This document shows, piece after piece, positions 17,579-26,928 of a DNA stretch of 64,000 nucleotides. The number at the start of each line of letters is the position of its first letter. Within the stretch, counting starts at the first letter, position 1. Both the position numbers and the translations under genes were made by a program. The notes below the pieces were generated by a model. That model saw only the letters and a list, made by a program, of their open reading frames with translations, searched no databases and was not told the origin of the DNA. The stretch spans positions 1 through 64,000 of the forward strand of contig CACJNO010000001.1 of NCBI GenBank assembly GCA_902594825.1, read 5' to 3'. This DNA comes from an uncultured Pelagibacteraceae bacterium (GTDB lineage Bacteria > Pseudomonadota > Alphaproteobacteria > Pelagibacterales > Pelagibacteraceae).

Positions 17579-18427
17579 ATGAAATTATTGAGAATAGGTG
17601 AAACAGGATCAGAGAAACCTGCATTAATAGATAGTAAAAATAAATACAGAGATTTATCATCAGTTATAAAAGATCTAAATCCTGATACTTTAAATTTTGA
17701 AACATTAGAAAAGATAAAAAATATAGACGCATCTAAACTTCCAGAATTAGACTCAAATCTTAGAATTGGTGCATGTGTATCGGCACCATCAAAATTTATT
17801 GGAATTGGTTTAAATTTTAAAGATCATGCAGAAGAACAAAACTTACCAATTCCAAAAGAACCAATTATTTTTTCAAAATTTACTAGCTGTATTACAGGAC
17901 CGAATGATCCAATCATTGTACCAAAAGGATCTACACATACTGATTGGGAAGTAGAATTAGGATTTGTAATTGGAAAAAAAGCAGTAAACGTCAGTATTGA
18001 ACAAGCTTTAGATCATGTATTAGGTTTTTTCTTAGTAAATGATGTAAGTGAGAGAAATTATCAAAAAAATAAGGGATTAACTTGGGATAAAGGAAAAGGA
18101 TTTGATACTTTTGGTCCAATCGGTCCTTACATTGTTACGAAAGATGAACTTCCAGATTTTCAAAAATTAAATATGTTTTTGGATGTTAATGGAAAAAGAA
18201 TGCAAACAGGAAATACAGAAAAAATGATATTTGATATAAAAACTTTAGTATCTTATATGAGCTCATGCATGAGTTTGCATCCAGGTGACATTTGTTGCAC
18301 TGGAACACCTCCTGGGGTTGGAGAAAATATGAAACCTCCACATTTTTTAAGAGGTGGAGAAGAAGTTGTTTTAGGAATTGACAAACTAGGTCAACAAACA
18401 CATCAAGTCGTTCCTTATAATGAATAA
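17579..18427 (+). CDS. Fumarylacetoacetate hydrolase family protein
   Basis: 282 residues with an FAH catalytic domain (about 60-282): IGIGLNFKDHAEEQ, the metal-binding EVELGFVIG, and TFGPIGPYIVT. Relatives include 2,4-diketo-3-deoxy-L-fuconate hydrolase, ureidoglycolate lyase and acylpyruvases. It is coupled to the preceding aldehyde dehydrogenase and overlaps the ppc start by one base. Confidence 0.78.
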   Translation: MKLLRIGETGSEKPALIDSKNKYRDLSSVIKDLNPDTLNFETLEKIKNIDASKLPELDSNLRIGACVSAPSKFIGIGLNFKDHAEEQNLPIPKEPIIFSKFTSCITGPNDPIIVPKGSTHTDWEVELGFVIGKKAVNVSIEQALDHVLGFFLVNDVSERNYQKNKGLTWDKGKGFDTFGPIGPYIVTKDELPDFQKLNMFLDVNGKRMQTGNTEKMIFDIKTLVSYMSSCMSLHPGDICCTGTPPGVGENMKPPHFLRGGEEVVLGIDKLGQQTHQVVPYNE

Positions 18428-21114
18428 TGCAAAAAAGAGATTTATATTACGAGAGAATACCCACAAAACTTCTCAGAGATGATGTTAGATATATAGGAAA
18501 TATATTAGGAAAAGTTATCAAAGAGCAAGAAGGTCAAAATTTTTTTGAATTAGTTGAAAAAGTAAGAAAACTTTCTAAAGCTAATAAAAAAAGTTTAAAA
18601 ACCCATCAAACAAATAAAAAAGTAATTAAAGCAGTTAAAAATCTAAGTCCGAAAAATACATATAAATTAACAAGAGCCTTCACTCATTTTATGAATTTTA
18701 TTAATTTAGCTGAGTTAATAGACGCATCAAGAAGCTTAAATGAATATGAAAATAATAAGAAAAAAATCGCAAATAATAATTTATTTATTGAAGAAATTTT
18801 TGAAAACCTTTTTAAAAAAAAAAATATTTCAGAAAATAAAATTTATAATACAGCAAAAAATCTAAATATTGGTATTGTTTTAACAGCTCACCCAACCGAG
18901 GTAAAAAGAAGAACATTAATTCAGAAATATCACACAATAATCGAAATTCTTGAACAACGAAACTTATTCAAAAATTTTCCAGCAAAATTAAAAATACTAA
19001 ACAAAAAATTATTTGATGAACTTACAATTATTTGGAATACGGATGACTTAAAAAGGGTTAAACCATCACCATACGATGAGGCTAGATGGGGACTTGCAAT
19101 TATAGAGGATAGTCTTTGGGATACAGTTCCAAAAGTTTATAGAAGACTAAATTCTATTTTTGTTCAAAATATGAAAAAAAATCTACCAAAAAACTTTAAT
19201 CCTATTGAATTTGGATCATGGATGGGTGGTGATAGAGACGGGAATCCTAATGTAACTGCAGATGTAACTAGAAAAGTAATTTTACTATCAAGATGGGAAG
19301 CAGCTAAATTATACGAAAAAGCTTTAACTAAGATTATCAGATCTTACTCGATGGAAAAGTGTTCAAAAAAAATTCAAAATAAAATTGGTAAATCTTTTGA
19401 ACCATATAGAGTTTTTTTGAGACCTTTGAGAGATAAAATGAGAGTGACACATAGATCAATTGAACAACATTTGGTAAATAAAAAATCTTTAGATCAAAAG
19501 AAATTACTAAATTCAAGAGAAGAAATATTAAAGCCTCTAAGAATTGTAAGAGAATCTTTAGAACAGAATCATAATGAAAATATAGCTAGTGGTGAGTTAT
19601 TAGATTTAATGAGAAGAGCAAAATGTTTTGGTATAAATCTTGCAAGACTGGATATTAGACAAGAGTCATCAAGACATAGTCAATTAGTATTTGAATTTAT
19701 AAAAAAAAAATACAAAAAAAATTATTACAAGATGAGTGAAAAAGAAAAGATTCAATTTTTCAAATTTCAACTAAAATCTAAAAAAAAACAAATTAAAAAT
19801 TTCAAATTTAAAAATAAAGAAAATAAAGAAGTTTGGTCAACTTTTAAAATTTTAGCAAATGAACCCCCTGAATGCTTAGGAGCATATGTCATCTCTATGA
19901 CAACATCAGCATCAGATATTTTATCTGTGTCTTTTTTACAAAAAGAAGCAAATATAAGAAACAAATTACGAGTAGTTCCGTTATTCGAAACATTAGAAGA
20001 TTTGATAAATGCGAAAGAAATAATGAAAAATTTATTTTCACAAAATTGGTACAGAAAATTAATTCAAAATAAACAAGAAGTTATGATTGGATATTCTGAC
20101 TCAAGTAAAGATGCTGGCAAAATTTGTGCAAGTTGGCACCAATATAAAGCTCAGGAAGATATAATTAAATTAGGTAAGAAATATAATATCAAAATAACAT
20201 TTTTTCATGGCAGAGGTGGATCAGCTGGTCGAGGTGGTGGACCAATCCAAGCAACACTGAGATCTCAGCCTCCACATTCGGTTAATGGAAAAATAAGAAT
20301 TACCGACCAAGGAGAAGTAATTCAGCAAAAATATGGATACGAACCAATGGCTAAATATAATTTATGTAGTTACATAGGTGCTGTTACTGACGCAACATTA
20401 AACCCACCAGCTCATCCAAAAAAAAATTGGAGATCATTAATCGAAAAAATGTCAGATATATCTAAAAGTTCATATAGAAAAAATATTAATCAAAACTCTG
20501 ATTTTATAAAATATTTTGAAACTGTAACTCCGCATAAGGCGTTAGGAAAACTTTCAATTGGATCAAGACCTTCCAAAAGAAAAAATGTTGATAATATAAA
20601 AAGTTTAAGAGCAATTCCTTGGGTTTTTGCATGGACACAGATTAGATTGATGTTACCAGCTTGGTTAGGTAGCGCTGAAGCATTAAGGTATTCTTACATT
20701 AAAAAATTCAGAAAAACTTTATATGATATGGAGAGAAAATGGCCTTTCTTTAATTCTATGTTAGATATGTTAGATATGGTAATATCAAAGGCTGATCCAG
20801 AAATATCCAAAATTTATGAGGAATATCTTGCTGATGAAAGTTTAAAAAGGGTAGGGAAAAAATTAAGATTCCAATTTGAAGTTATTAAAGATTTAAATAA
20901 AAAGATTACACCAAAGGAAATAATAAACTCAAGAAAACAATTTAGAAAAACAGTAATTGTCAGAAATATATATTCAGAAGTTTTAAATATTATACAACCT
21001 ATAGTGATTAAAAAATTAAAAAGTAATAAAAATGCTCAGCAAAAAAAATATTTAAATGATGCTTTATTAACTTCAATTGCAGGTATATCCGCTGCTATGA
21101 AAAATACTGGTTAA
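18427..21114 (+). CDS. ppc: Phosphoenolpyruvate carboxylase
   Basis: 895-residue enzyme fixing bicarbonate onto PEP to make oxaloacetate, replenishing the TCA cycle. Catalytic motifs are VLTAHPTEVKRRT (about residue 155), GSWMGGDRDGNPNVTA, and FHGRGGSAGRGGGP (about 590). It ends in the conserved AAMKNTG. Long Lys/Asn-rich linkers are typical of the genome. Overlaps the FAH gene and abuts ccdA. Confidence 0.95.
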   Translation: MQKRDLYYERIPTKLLRDDVRYIGNILGKVIKEQEGQNFFELVEKVRKLSKANKKSLKTHQTNKKVIKAVKNLSPKNTYKLTRAFTHFMNFINLAELIDASRSLNEYENNKKKIANNNLFIEEIFENLFKKKNISENKIYNTAKNLNIGIVLTAHPTEVKRRTLIQKYHTIIEILEQRNLFKNFPAKLKILNKKLFDELTIIWNTDDLKRVKPSPYDEARWGLAIIEDSLWDTVPKVYRRLNSIFVQNMKKNLPKNFNPIEFGSWMGGDRDGNPNVTADVTRKVILLSRWEAAKLYEKALTKIIRSYSMEKCSKKIQNKIGKSFEPYRVFLRPLRDKMRVTHRSIEQHLVNKKSLDQKKLLNSREEILKPLRIVRESLEQNHNENIASGELLDLMRRAKCFGINLARLDIRQESSRHSQLVFEFIKKKYKKNYYKMSEKEKIQFFKFQLKSKKKQIKNFKFKNKENKEVWSTFKILANEPPECLGAYVISMTTSASDILSVSFLQKEANIRNKLRVVPLFETLEDLINAKEIMKNLFSQNWYRKLIQNKQEVMIGYSDSSKDAGKICASWHQYKAQEDIIKLGKKYNIKITFFHGRGGSAGRGGGPIQATLRSQPPHSVNGKIRITDQGEVIQQKYGYEPMAKYNLCSYIGAVTDATLNPPAHPKKNWRSLIEKMSDISKSSYRKNINQNSDFIKYFETVTPHKALGKLSIGSRPSKRKNVDNIKSLRAIPWVFAWTQIRLMLPAWLGSAEALRYSYIKKFRKTLYDMERKWPFFNSMLDMLDMVISKADPEISKIYEEYLADESLKRVGKKLRFQFEVIKDLNKKITPKEIINSRKQFRKTVIVRNIYSEVLNIIQPIVIKKLKSNKNAQQKKYLNDALLTSIAGISAAMKNTG

Positions 21115-21822
21115 ATGATAGAATTGTTAATAGCTTTTGGTGCAGGATTGATAAGTTTCTTATCTCCTTGTGTTTTACCACTAATACCCGGTTATATTTC
21201 TTATATTTCTGGAAGTTCAATTAATGAATTGTTAGAAAAAAAAAATATAAATTTGATACCTATCATTTTATTCACTATTGGTTTTTCTTTAGTTTTTATA
21301 GTTTTTGGTGCAGCATCAACTTTTGTTGGACAGATTTTATTACAAAATTCATATGAATTAAGGATAATAGCTGGTTTAATAATTGTTATTTTATCTCTAC
21401 ATATTATTGGAATTCTAAATATTAGATATTTAAATTATGAAAAAAGAATTCAAACCAATATTAATAAGAATATTTTTAGTCCAATTCTAATTGGTATGGC
21501 GTTTGCATTTGGTTGGACCCCTTGTATTGGCCCAATTCTTGGATCAATTTTAGTTTTAGCTGCAACAGAGGAAAGCTTGGGAAGAGGTATTTTACTTTTA
21601 TCTTTTTATTCTATCGGCTTGGCAATACCATTTATTCTTTCAGGATATTTAATTCAAAAATTTTTGATATTTTCAAAAAATTTCAAGAAAAATATTAACA
21701 AAGTGTCAAAAATAGGTGGAGCTATTTTATTAATTACTGGTCTTTTAATTATAACAAATCAACTACAAGCTTTAGGATATTATTTACTTGAACTATTACC
21801 TTTTTTACAAAATTTTGGTTAA
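21115..21822 (+). CDS. ccdA: CcdA/DsbD-like thiol-disulfide membrane protein
   Basis: 235 residues, about 6 membrane helices. The redox Cys pair is in SFLSPCVLPLIPGY (helix 1) and GWTPCIGPILGS (helix 4). It carries reducing power from cytoplasmic thioredoxin to the periplasm for cytochrome c maturation, relevant because the window encodes a c-type cytochrome. Starts directly after the ppc stop. Confidence 0.88.
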   Translation: MIELLIAFGAGLISFLSPCVLPLIPGYISYISGSSINELLEKKNINLIPIILFTIGFSLVFIVFGAASTFVGQILLQNSYELRIIAGLIIVILSLHIIGILNIRYLNYEKRIQTNINKNIFSPILIGMAFAFGWTPCIGPILGSILVLAATEESLGRGILLLSFYSIGLAIPFILSGYLIQKFLIFSKNFKKNINKVSKIGGAILLITGLLIITNQLQALGYYLLELLPFLQNFG

Positions 21823-21829
21823 ATAACTT

Positions 21830-22411
21830 ATGAAAATTTATCAAATAGACTCAAGTGCAAGAAAAGAAGGTTCAACTTCACGACTTCTAGCGAAAAAATT
21901 ACTAAATAAAATTAAAAGACCTGACGATGAAATTATTTATAGAGATTTAAATGATGAAATGGTTTTTGTAACTGGACTAACAGAATCAGGGATGAATATT
22001 GATCAAAAAGATCAAAATGAAAATCATAAGAAAATGTTTAAACTTTCCGATCAATTAGTTAAAGAACTTAAAGAAAGCGATATAATTATAATTTCAGCAC
22101 CAATTTATAACTATGGCCCACCAGCAACTTTAAAAGCTTGGTCAGATTTGGCTGCAAGAGTTGGTGAAACTTTTAGATTTAAATCTAATGGAAGAAGAGA
22201 AGGATTATTAAAAAATAAAAGAGCTTACTTAGTTATTACCTCCGGAGGAACAAAGCTAAACAGCAATGAGGATTTCTTAACGCCTTGGTTAAAATATATT
22301 TTAAATTTTTTTGGTATTGAAAAAATTGATATCATTTGTGCTGATCAAATGGCTTTAGATTATGAAAAGTCAATAAAAGATGCTGAAAAACAAATAGAAA
22401 ATATTTCCTAA
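21830..22411 (+). CDS. FMN-dependent NADH-azoreductase family protein
   Basis: 193-residue flavodoxin-fold oxidoreductase of the AzoR/NQO family. The FMN phosphate loop reads DSSARKEGSTSR, and APIYNYGPPATLKAWSD and VITSGGTK form the flavin site. Likely a quinone or nitro/azo reductase. Converges on the dioxygenase gene with a 4 bp overlap. Confidence 0.82.
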   Translation: MKIYQIDSSARKEGSTSRLLAKKLLNKIKRPDDEIIYRDLNDEMVFVTGLTESGMNIDQKDQNENHKKMFKLSDQLVKELKESDIIIISAPIYNYGPPATLKAWSDLAARVGETFRFKSNGRREGLLKNKRAYLVITSGGTKLNSNEDFLTPWLKYILNFFGIEKIDIICADQMALDYEKSIKDAEKQIENIS

Positions 22412-23508
22412 AGATTAAATTTTCTTTTGAGGTGTTTTAATTTACCCTCGGTACTATCATAATCAATATAGCATCCTTGTAAAAAACGATTACCTTCATT
22501 TACATCGTAGTTGGTTCTGCCGTGAAGCAATCTATAGTTATCCATCATTAATAAATCACCAGGCTGAAGTTTAAATTCAATTCTATAATTATCAGAATTA
22601 TAAAGTTCAGATATTTTTTTTCGTGCTGAATAAAATAAATCTAATTTTTCTTTATCCATCAAAGGTACAAAATCTAATCTTGGGCTAAATCTTACTTGTT
22701 TAAATTCCCCACTTTTACTTAATTGAATCATTTCTGCCCAATCTTCTAAAACTACACTTTGATCTATGAATTGAAACCTTACTTTAATTTTAGTTAGAAT
22801 TTTATAATAATCTGGAAAATCTTTTTTTAATTGTTCTGTTACTGTAAAACCATCAACTAGAGTTGATAAACCGCCACTGACCTTATTTTCAATACAATGT
22901 AAAATTTGAATACAAGGAACTGGATTTCGATATGGGTTATCTGTATGAGGGGCTAAAGGTAAAGATGTATAAGCTAAATCATTAGGATTTGGTTTGGATT
23001 TTACATTAAAAAATTCACCAAAGTTTGTTCTTCTTATACTTCCAATAGAATTTGCAAAATGAACAATAAAATTATTTTTAGTAGGTACTTTTTTAAATAT
23101 TACAAAACCATATTGGTAAAAACTTATTAAAGCTTTATACATATCTGCTTCATCAAAAAAATTTTCATTAAATTCAAAATTATTTAAATTTTTTAATGAT
23201 GAGTCCCATTTAATTCTCTTAATATGTTTTACATCATTTATATTGGAATATTCTTTTAGAATATCTTGTATTGCCAATTTAGTATGAGTTCCATCATTAA
23301 AAGTTATCTCTAAATACTCATTTGATAGATTTAATGTGTCAATTTTTATATTTTTCTCAAGTTCTGTTGGATCAAACAATCTTTGTTGAGTCTCTTTATC
23401 TACAAAAGTTTCTCCATTTACTCTTTCTCTCAACCAAAATGGATGTATTTCTTTTTTTGTACCCTGATTTTCAAAAAATACCTTGTTATTTTCTAATTCA
23501 ATTTTCAT
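22408..23508 (-). CDS. TauD/gamma-butyrobetaine dioxygenase-like oxygenase
   Basis: 366-residue Fe(II)/2-oxoglutarate oxygenase. The N-terminal GBBH-like domain (about 1-90, HPFWLRERVNGE) is followed by the jelly-roll domain with the iron-binding HxD in LAPHTDNPYRNP and the distal His in MDNYRLLHGRTNY. The layout matches gamma-butyrobetaine hydroxylase, which makes carnitine; a role on another trimethylammonium compound is possible. The N-domain Cys residues of some homologues are not evident. Confidence 0.78.
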   Translation of the reverse strand: MKIELENNKVFFENQGTKKEIHPFWLRERVNGETFVDKETQQRLFDPTELEKNIKIDTLNLSNEYLEITFNDGTHTKLAIQDILKEYSNINDVKHIKRIKWDSSLKNLNNFEFNENFFDEADMYKALISFYQYGFVIFKKVPTKNNFIVHFANSIGSIRRTNFGEFFNVKSKPNPNDLAYTSLPLAPHTDNPYRNPVPCIQILHCIENKVSGGLSTLVDGFTVTEQLKKDFPDYYKILTKIKVRFQFIDQSVVLEDWAEMIQLSKSGEFKQVRFSPRLDFVPLMDKEKLDLFYSARKKISELYNSDNYRIEFKLQPGDLLMMDNYRLLHGRTNYDVNEGNRFLQGCYIDYDSTEGKLKHLKRKFNL

Positions 23509-23573
23509 AAATTATTTAAATCATTATTTAAAATTTAACTTTAATCAATAGGAATTAAATAGTATTAGTCCTT

Positions 23574-24380
23574 GTGCTAATGTTAAATTCTAAAGATTAT
23601 AAAGCTTATTCTAAATTCATTGAAGGTTTAGCTAAAAAATTAACTATATTCTACTTTTCTAAATTAAATAAATCATTCAAAGTATCTAATAAACTTAAAG
23701 GGAAAGGTTATGATCCAGTGACAAGTGCTGATAAAGCATTTGAAAAGTTTATCAGAAAGGAAATCAATAAAAAATTTCCTAACCACCAAGTGATAGGTGA
23801 AGAATTTGGTTATAAAAAATCAGGAAGTGATTATTCTTGGGTGATTGATCCAATTGATGGAACACGATCGTTTGTTATTGGCAACCCAACATGGAGTAAT
23901 TTGATTTCCTTAAATTATAAAGGACACCCTGTTTTGGGTCTTGCTAATTTCCCAATACTTAAAAAATATTATTTTAATAGTTCCTCAAATTCAGCGTTTG
24001 TTTCAAAGAACGGAAAAAAAAAAAGAATAAAAGTAAATCGTAAAGCAACTTTTTCAAATATGAAATTATCAGCAGCCTTTCATGGAAGCTTATCTTTAAA
24101 TCAACAAAAAAAAATCCCACAAATTTTAAAACGAATGCAATTTCCTTGTTCAGATGCCTTAAGTTATTCTCATTTTGCTGAGGGTAAACTTGATGTTGTT
24201 ATACAGTGTGGAAATAAAATTTGGGATATTCATGCTTTGATCCCAATAATTAGAGCTGCAGGTGGTATAGTTACAACTTGGAAAAATATTGATGCCAAAA
24301 AAGCAGGAAATATAGTTTGCTCAGCTAACAAAAGTCTTCATAATAAAATGCTTAAAATTTTAAAACCTGTTTCTAAGTAG
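23574..24380 (+). CDS. Inositol monophosphatase-family phosphatase (HisN-like)
   Basis: 268 residues. Metal-binding motifs are VIGEEFG, WVIDPIDGTRSFV and, near the C-terminus, WDIHALIPIIRAAGG. The SF of histidinol-phosphatase (HisN) fits best; inositol-1-phosphatase is the alternative. A GTG at 23574 or an ATG two codons later (23580) may start it. Converges on the SMR genes with an 8 bp overlap. Confidence 0.75.
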   Translation: MLMLNSKDYKAYSKFIEGLAKKLTIFYFSKLNKSFKVSNKLKGKGYDPVTSADKAFEKFIRKEINKKFPNHQVIGEEFGYKKSGSDYSWVIDPIDGTRSFVIGNPTWSNLISLNYKGHPVLGLANFPILKKYYFNSSSNSAFVSKNGKKKRIKVNRKATFSNMKLSAAFHGSLSLNQQKKIPQILKRMQFPCSDALSYSHFAEGKLDVVIQCGNKIWDIHALIPIIRAAGGIVTTWKNIDAKKAGNIVCSANKSLHNKMLKILKPVSK

Positions 24381-24708
24381 TTTTACCAAGTGTGTTAAGT
24401 AAAATTACACCAATAATAATCAATACTATTCCAATAAGTCCATACAAGTTTGGTATCTGATTATATTTAAAGATACCGAATAAAGTGACTGCAGTAATTG
24501 TTAATCCACCATATGTTGCATATGTAAAACCAACAGGAATAATACTCATCGCTTTTGACAAACAAAAAATGCAGGCTACTATCGAGATTGCGCAAAAAAT
24601 AGTTGGCCCAAGGTTTGTAAATCCATTTGTTGATTTTAAAAAACCATTGGAAGTTATTCCAAGAATAATTGCTAAAAGAAGAAAAATATATCCAGAAAAA
24701 TTTGTCAT
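24373..24708 (-). CDS. Small multidrug resistance-like membrane protein A
   Basis: 111 residues with four hydrophobic helices and SMR-type features (IPVGFTYATYGGLT, GVILLNTLGKT). The helix-1 Glu essential for proton/drug coupling in EmrE (Glu14) is not present: the segment reads LLAIILGITSNGF. The loop-3 Trp is also replaced. The ATG at 24708 is preferred over a TTG at 24729 that would overlap the upstream paralogue. It probably pairs with the next gene as a heterodimer; transport function is uncertain. Confidence 0.7.
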   Translation of the reverse strand: MTNFSGYIFLLLAIILGITSNGFLKSTNGFTNLGPTIFCAISIVACIFCLSKAMSIIPVGFTYATYGGLTITAVTLFGIFKYNQIPNLYGLIGIVLIIIGVILLNTLGKTT

Positions 24709-24712
24709 AGAT

Positions 24713-25048
24713 CTAACTTGTTTTTCCAATTAGATTAACTATCAATACTCCTGAAATAATTAAAGCCAAGCCAATGATAGTGTAAAGATCTGGCATTTGA
24801 TTAAATTTATAAATTCCAACAATTGTTGTAGCAATTATGCATAAACCTGCAAATGAAGCATATGTAATACCAACAGGAATAGTTTTCATAACAATAGATA
24901 ATGTGAACATACATCCAACTATTGTTATTGCTGTTAATAAGCTTGGCATTAACAATGTAAAACCATTTGCACTTTTAGCAAAACCATTTGCAGCAGTACC
25001 TAAAATGACTGCAAGTATAAGAACTACATAGGCAATAATATTACTCAC
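24713..25048 (-). CDS. Small multidrug resistance-like membrane protein B
   Basis: 111 residues, four helices, paralogue of the downstream gene: both share NGF-K-S-NGFT after helix 1 and a C-terminal GVL(I/L)-N-(L/T)-GKT. SMR traits are TIPVGITYASFAGLC. The EmrE Glu14 position is hydrophobic (ILAVILGTAANGF) and the loop-3 Trp is Phe. A tandem pair with both partners lacking the Glu is unusual. Confidence 0.72.
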   Translation of the reverse strand: MSNIIAYVVLILAVILGTAANGFAKSANGFTLLMPSLLTAITIVGCMFTLSIVMKTIPVGITYASFAGLCIIATTIVGIYKFNQMPDLYTIIGLALIISGVLIVNLIGKTS

Positions 25049-25066
25049 GATATATAAAGAGTATTC

Positions 25067-25291
25067 TTATTTAGTTATTTTATCTACAAATTTTTTAATA
25101 GGAGGTCCAACTAGTAGAGCAGCAATTATTGCTATTGGTAAACTTACAGTCCATGCTTTAAAGAATCTGTTAATATATTGGTTATCCATTCCTGTATTTA
25201 TAAAAGTAATTATAAGGGTCATTAATAAACTCATACCAAAGCCCATTACTAAAATAAATAAAAGATTAGAATATTTCTTAGGAAACATCAC
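25067..25291 (-). CDS. DUF2798 family small membrane protein
   Basis: 74 residues with two hydrophobic helices and the family pattern FPKKYSNLLF ... MTLIITFINTG ... FFKAWTVSLPIAIIAALLVGPPIKK. Function unknown. Overlaps the upstream NTF2-like gene by 4 bp. Confidence 0.75.
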   Translation of the reverse strand: MMFPKKYSNLLFILVMGFGMSLLMTLIITFINTGMDNQYINRFFKAWTVSLPIAIIAALLVGPPIKKFVDKITK

Positions 25292-25608
25292 TTAGACATT
25301 GGAGTAGCGCCTGTTTCTAAACTGATAATTTTTCCATCTTTATATTTATAGACTGCCATTACAGCTTCAACATTTCCGTCATTAAATGTTACGATTGAAT
25401 GATGTATACCTACTTCATCATTTTCGTAAACTACTCTTACTTTATCTTGATTAATATCACCGCTCATTGCCCATTTTATAACATCAGCTTTTCCTAGAGT
25501 ATTTCCAGATTTGTGCATTGTAAATTTGAAATCATCATGCAAAAGCTCATTCATAGTTGCTTCGTCTTTCTTATCTATTGCATCAGTATATCTTTTTAAT
25601 ATCGACAT
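25288..25608 (-). CDS. NTF2/SnoaL-like protein
   Basis: 106 residues with the cone fold typical of the nuclear transport factor 2-like superfamily: a helical RYTDAIDKKDEATMNELLHDDFKFTMH start followed by beta strands ending in YKYKDGKIISLETG. Could be a small-molecule binding protein or isomerase; no catalytic residues can be assigned. Translationally coupled with the DUF2798 gene. Confidence 0.68.
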   Translation of the reverse strand: MSILKRYTDAIDKKDEATMNELLHDDFKFTMHKSGNTLGKADVIKWAMSGDINQDKVRVVYENDEVGIHHSIVTFNDGNVEAVMAVYKYKDGKIISLETGATPMSK

Positions 25609-25623
25609 GTTTTCCTCTCTTGA

Positions 25624-26040
25624 TTAAACATAAATTTTATCAGCAAGACCGTAACATAAAACAGCACTTAAAATGGTCAAAATTAAAGGAGCATAAATTC
25701 CTTCATCTGATGTTTTATCAGTGTGTCCAAGTTTATTTATCTTTGTGTTATAAAATCCAACTATAAAGGCAGATAAGTTTTGTAAAAAAATAAGGTTAAA
25801 GAATCCCCACGTTGCTTCTAAACCATTAGGTCTTATAAAACCAACATAGATAGCCATAACTACAGATCCAAAAAATATTGATCCAAAAAATCTAACCATT
25901 CCAGCACCAGTATCATCAATACCATACTGATCTAAAAAAGATTTAGTTTGGAAAACACATCTAAATCCATAATAAGCAAATCCTATAAAATGAATTATAA
26001 AAACTGTTAAATAAAATATTCCATTAAATTTTTCTATCAT
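25624..26040 (-). CDS. Uncharacterised four-helix membrane protein
   Basis: 138 residues with about four hydrophobic helices (residues 8-28, 45-67, 76-96 and 117-137). I do not recognise the family. It contains FIIHFIGFAYYGFRCVF and DDTGAGMVRFFGSIFFG. Part of the leftward run of small genes, 15 bp upstream of the NTF2-like gene. Confidence 0.6.
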   Translation of the reverse strand: MIEKFNGIFYLTVFIIHFIGFAYYGFRCVFQTKSFLDQYGIDDTGAGMVRFFGSIFFGSVVMAIYVGFIRPNGLEATWGFFNLIFLQNLSAFIVGFYNTKINKLGHTDKTSDEGIYAPLILTILSAVLCYGLADKIYV

Positions 26041-26049
26041 TTAATCTCC

Positions 26050-26364
26050 TTAATCGGTAAATATCATTCTCATTTCATCTTGTATTGTACCTTCTTTAAA
26101 AACATCTTTCATTTTTTTTTGAAGTTCAATAAATTTAGGATCAGCAGACATGTTTTGATCATTTTCAAATGCTTTGTCTGTAAATTGTTCACCAACTAAA
26201 GTTTCTCTTACTGTTCTAGGATTTCCACCAATTTGAAAAGAAAAGTAAACTTCATGATCAGGATAATGTTTTTTTCTTACTTCAGCCAAACCTTTAGAAA
26301 TTTCCATTGCCTCACTAAGTTTATCATCATAAACACCGATAGTTCTCGTATAGATTGCCTTCAT
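26050..26364 (-). CDS. Small dimeric alpha/beta-barrel-like protein
   Basis: 104 residues, no signal or membrane segments. MKAIYTRTIGVYDDKLSEAMEISKGLAEVRKK and a central EVYFSFQIGG suggest a ferredoxin-like monooxygenase or stress-responsive barrel fold, but I do not recognise a defined family. Preceded by AGGAG 6-10 nt upstream of its start. Confidence 0.55.
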   Translation of the reverse strand: MKAIYTRTIGVYDDKLSEAMEISKGLAEVRKKHYPDHEVYFSFQIGGNPRTVRETLVGEQFTDKAFENDQNMSADPKFIELQKKMKDVFKEGTIQDEMRMIFTD

Positions 26365-26378
26365 TTTTACTCCTTTTT

Positions 26379-26684
26379 TTAATAAGAGTCTGACTCTTCA
26401 CATATAACAATTGTGCTTTTTGGGTCAGTAGCCTTTCTTCTTTGAACAACAATTTTCTGATGTTCATCTGAATTATACCAACCTAAAGCTTTTTCTTTAT
26501 TTGGAAATTCAATTACTACTGTAAGAGTAGTTTCTTCTCCTTCTTTGACTAATTTTTCTGGAGTTCTTACCAGAAATTTCCCATCAAAAGGTTTTAATGT
26601 ATTTGCAACTTTGCTTGCATATTCTTTTGCAAACATATCTGGGTTTGTAACTGTTGGAACTGCTACTAAATATGCTTTTTTCAT
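26379..26684 (-). CDS. DUF1330 family protein
   Basis: 101-residue ferredoxin-fold protein. The pattern AYLVAVPTVTNPDMFAKEY ... GGKFLVR-like DGKFLVRTPEK ... VVIEFPNKEKALGWYNSDEHQKI is characteristic of DUF1330. Function unknown. In a run with other small barrel-type proteins. Confidence 0.75.
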   Translation of the reverse strand: MKKAYLVAVPTVTNPDMFAKEYASKVANTLKPFDGKFLVRTPEKLVKEGEETTLTVVIEFPNKEKALGWYNSDEHQKIVVQRRKATDPKSTIVICEESDSY

Positions 26685-26703
26685 AATTTCTTAATTTTAT
26701 TAT

Positions 26704-26910
26704 TTAGCTTTTAAAAAGAGCAAGAGCTTCATTTAAAAGTTTTTCAGATTTAGCATGGTCACCAGCTTTGTGTGCATCCATACCTTGATCTCTAAGTTCT
26801 TGTGCTTTTTTTATTTTGTCATCAATATTTTTAGCCATCATCGGACAAGAGCCTGCATATGCAGAACTAACAAACAAGACTAAACAAAGTGATAATATTA
26901 TTTTTTTCAT
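26704..26910 (-). CDS. Secreted small helical protein
   Basis: 68 residues: signal peptide (about 1-19, cleavage after AYA), then a single helix-turn-helix repeat resembling one TPR unit (KAQELRDQGMDAHKAGDHAKSE). Two Cys-Met rich residues follow the cleavage site (GSCPMMAK). Function unknown, likely periplasmic. Confidence 0.6.
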   Translation of the reverse strand: MKKIILSLCLVLFVSSAYAGSCPMMAKNIDDKIKKAQELRDQGMDAHKAGDHAKSEKLLNEALALFKS

Positions 26911-26928
26911 TTAATTTCCTTTCTTAAG

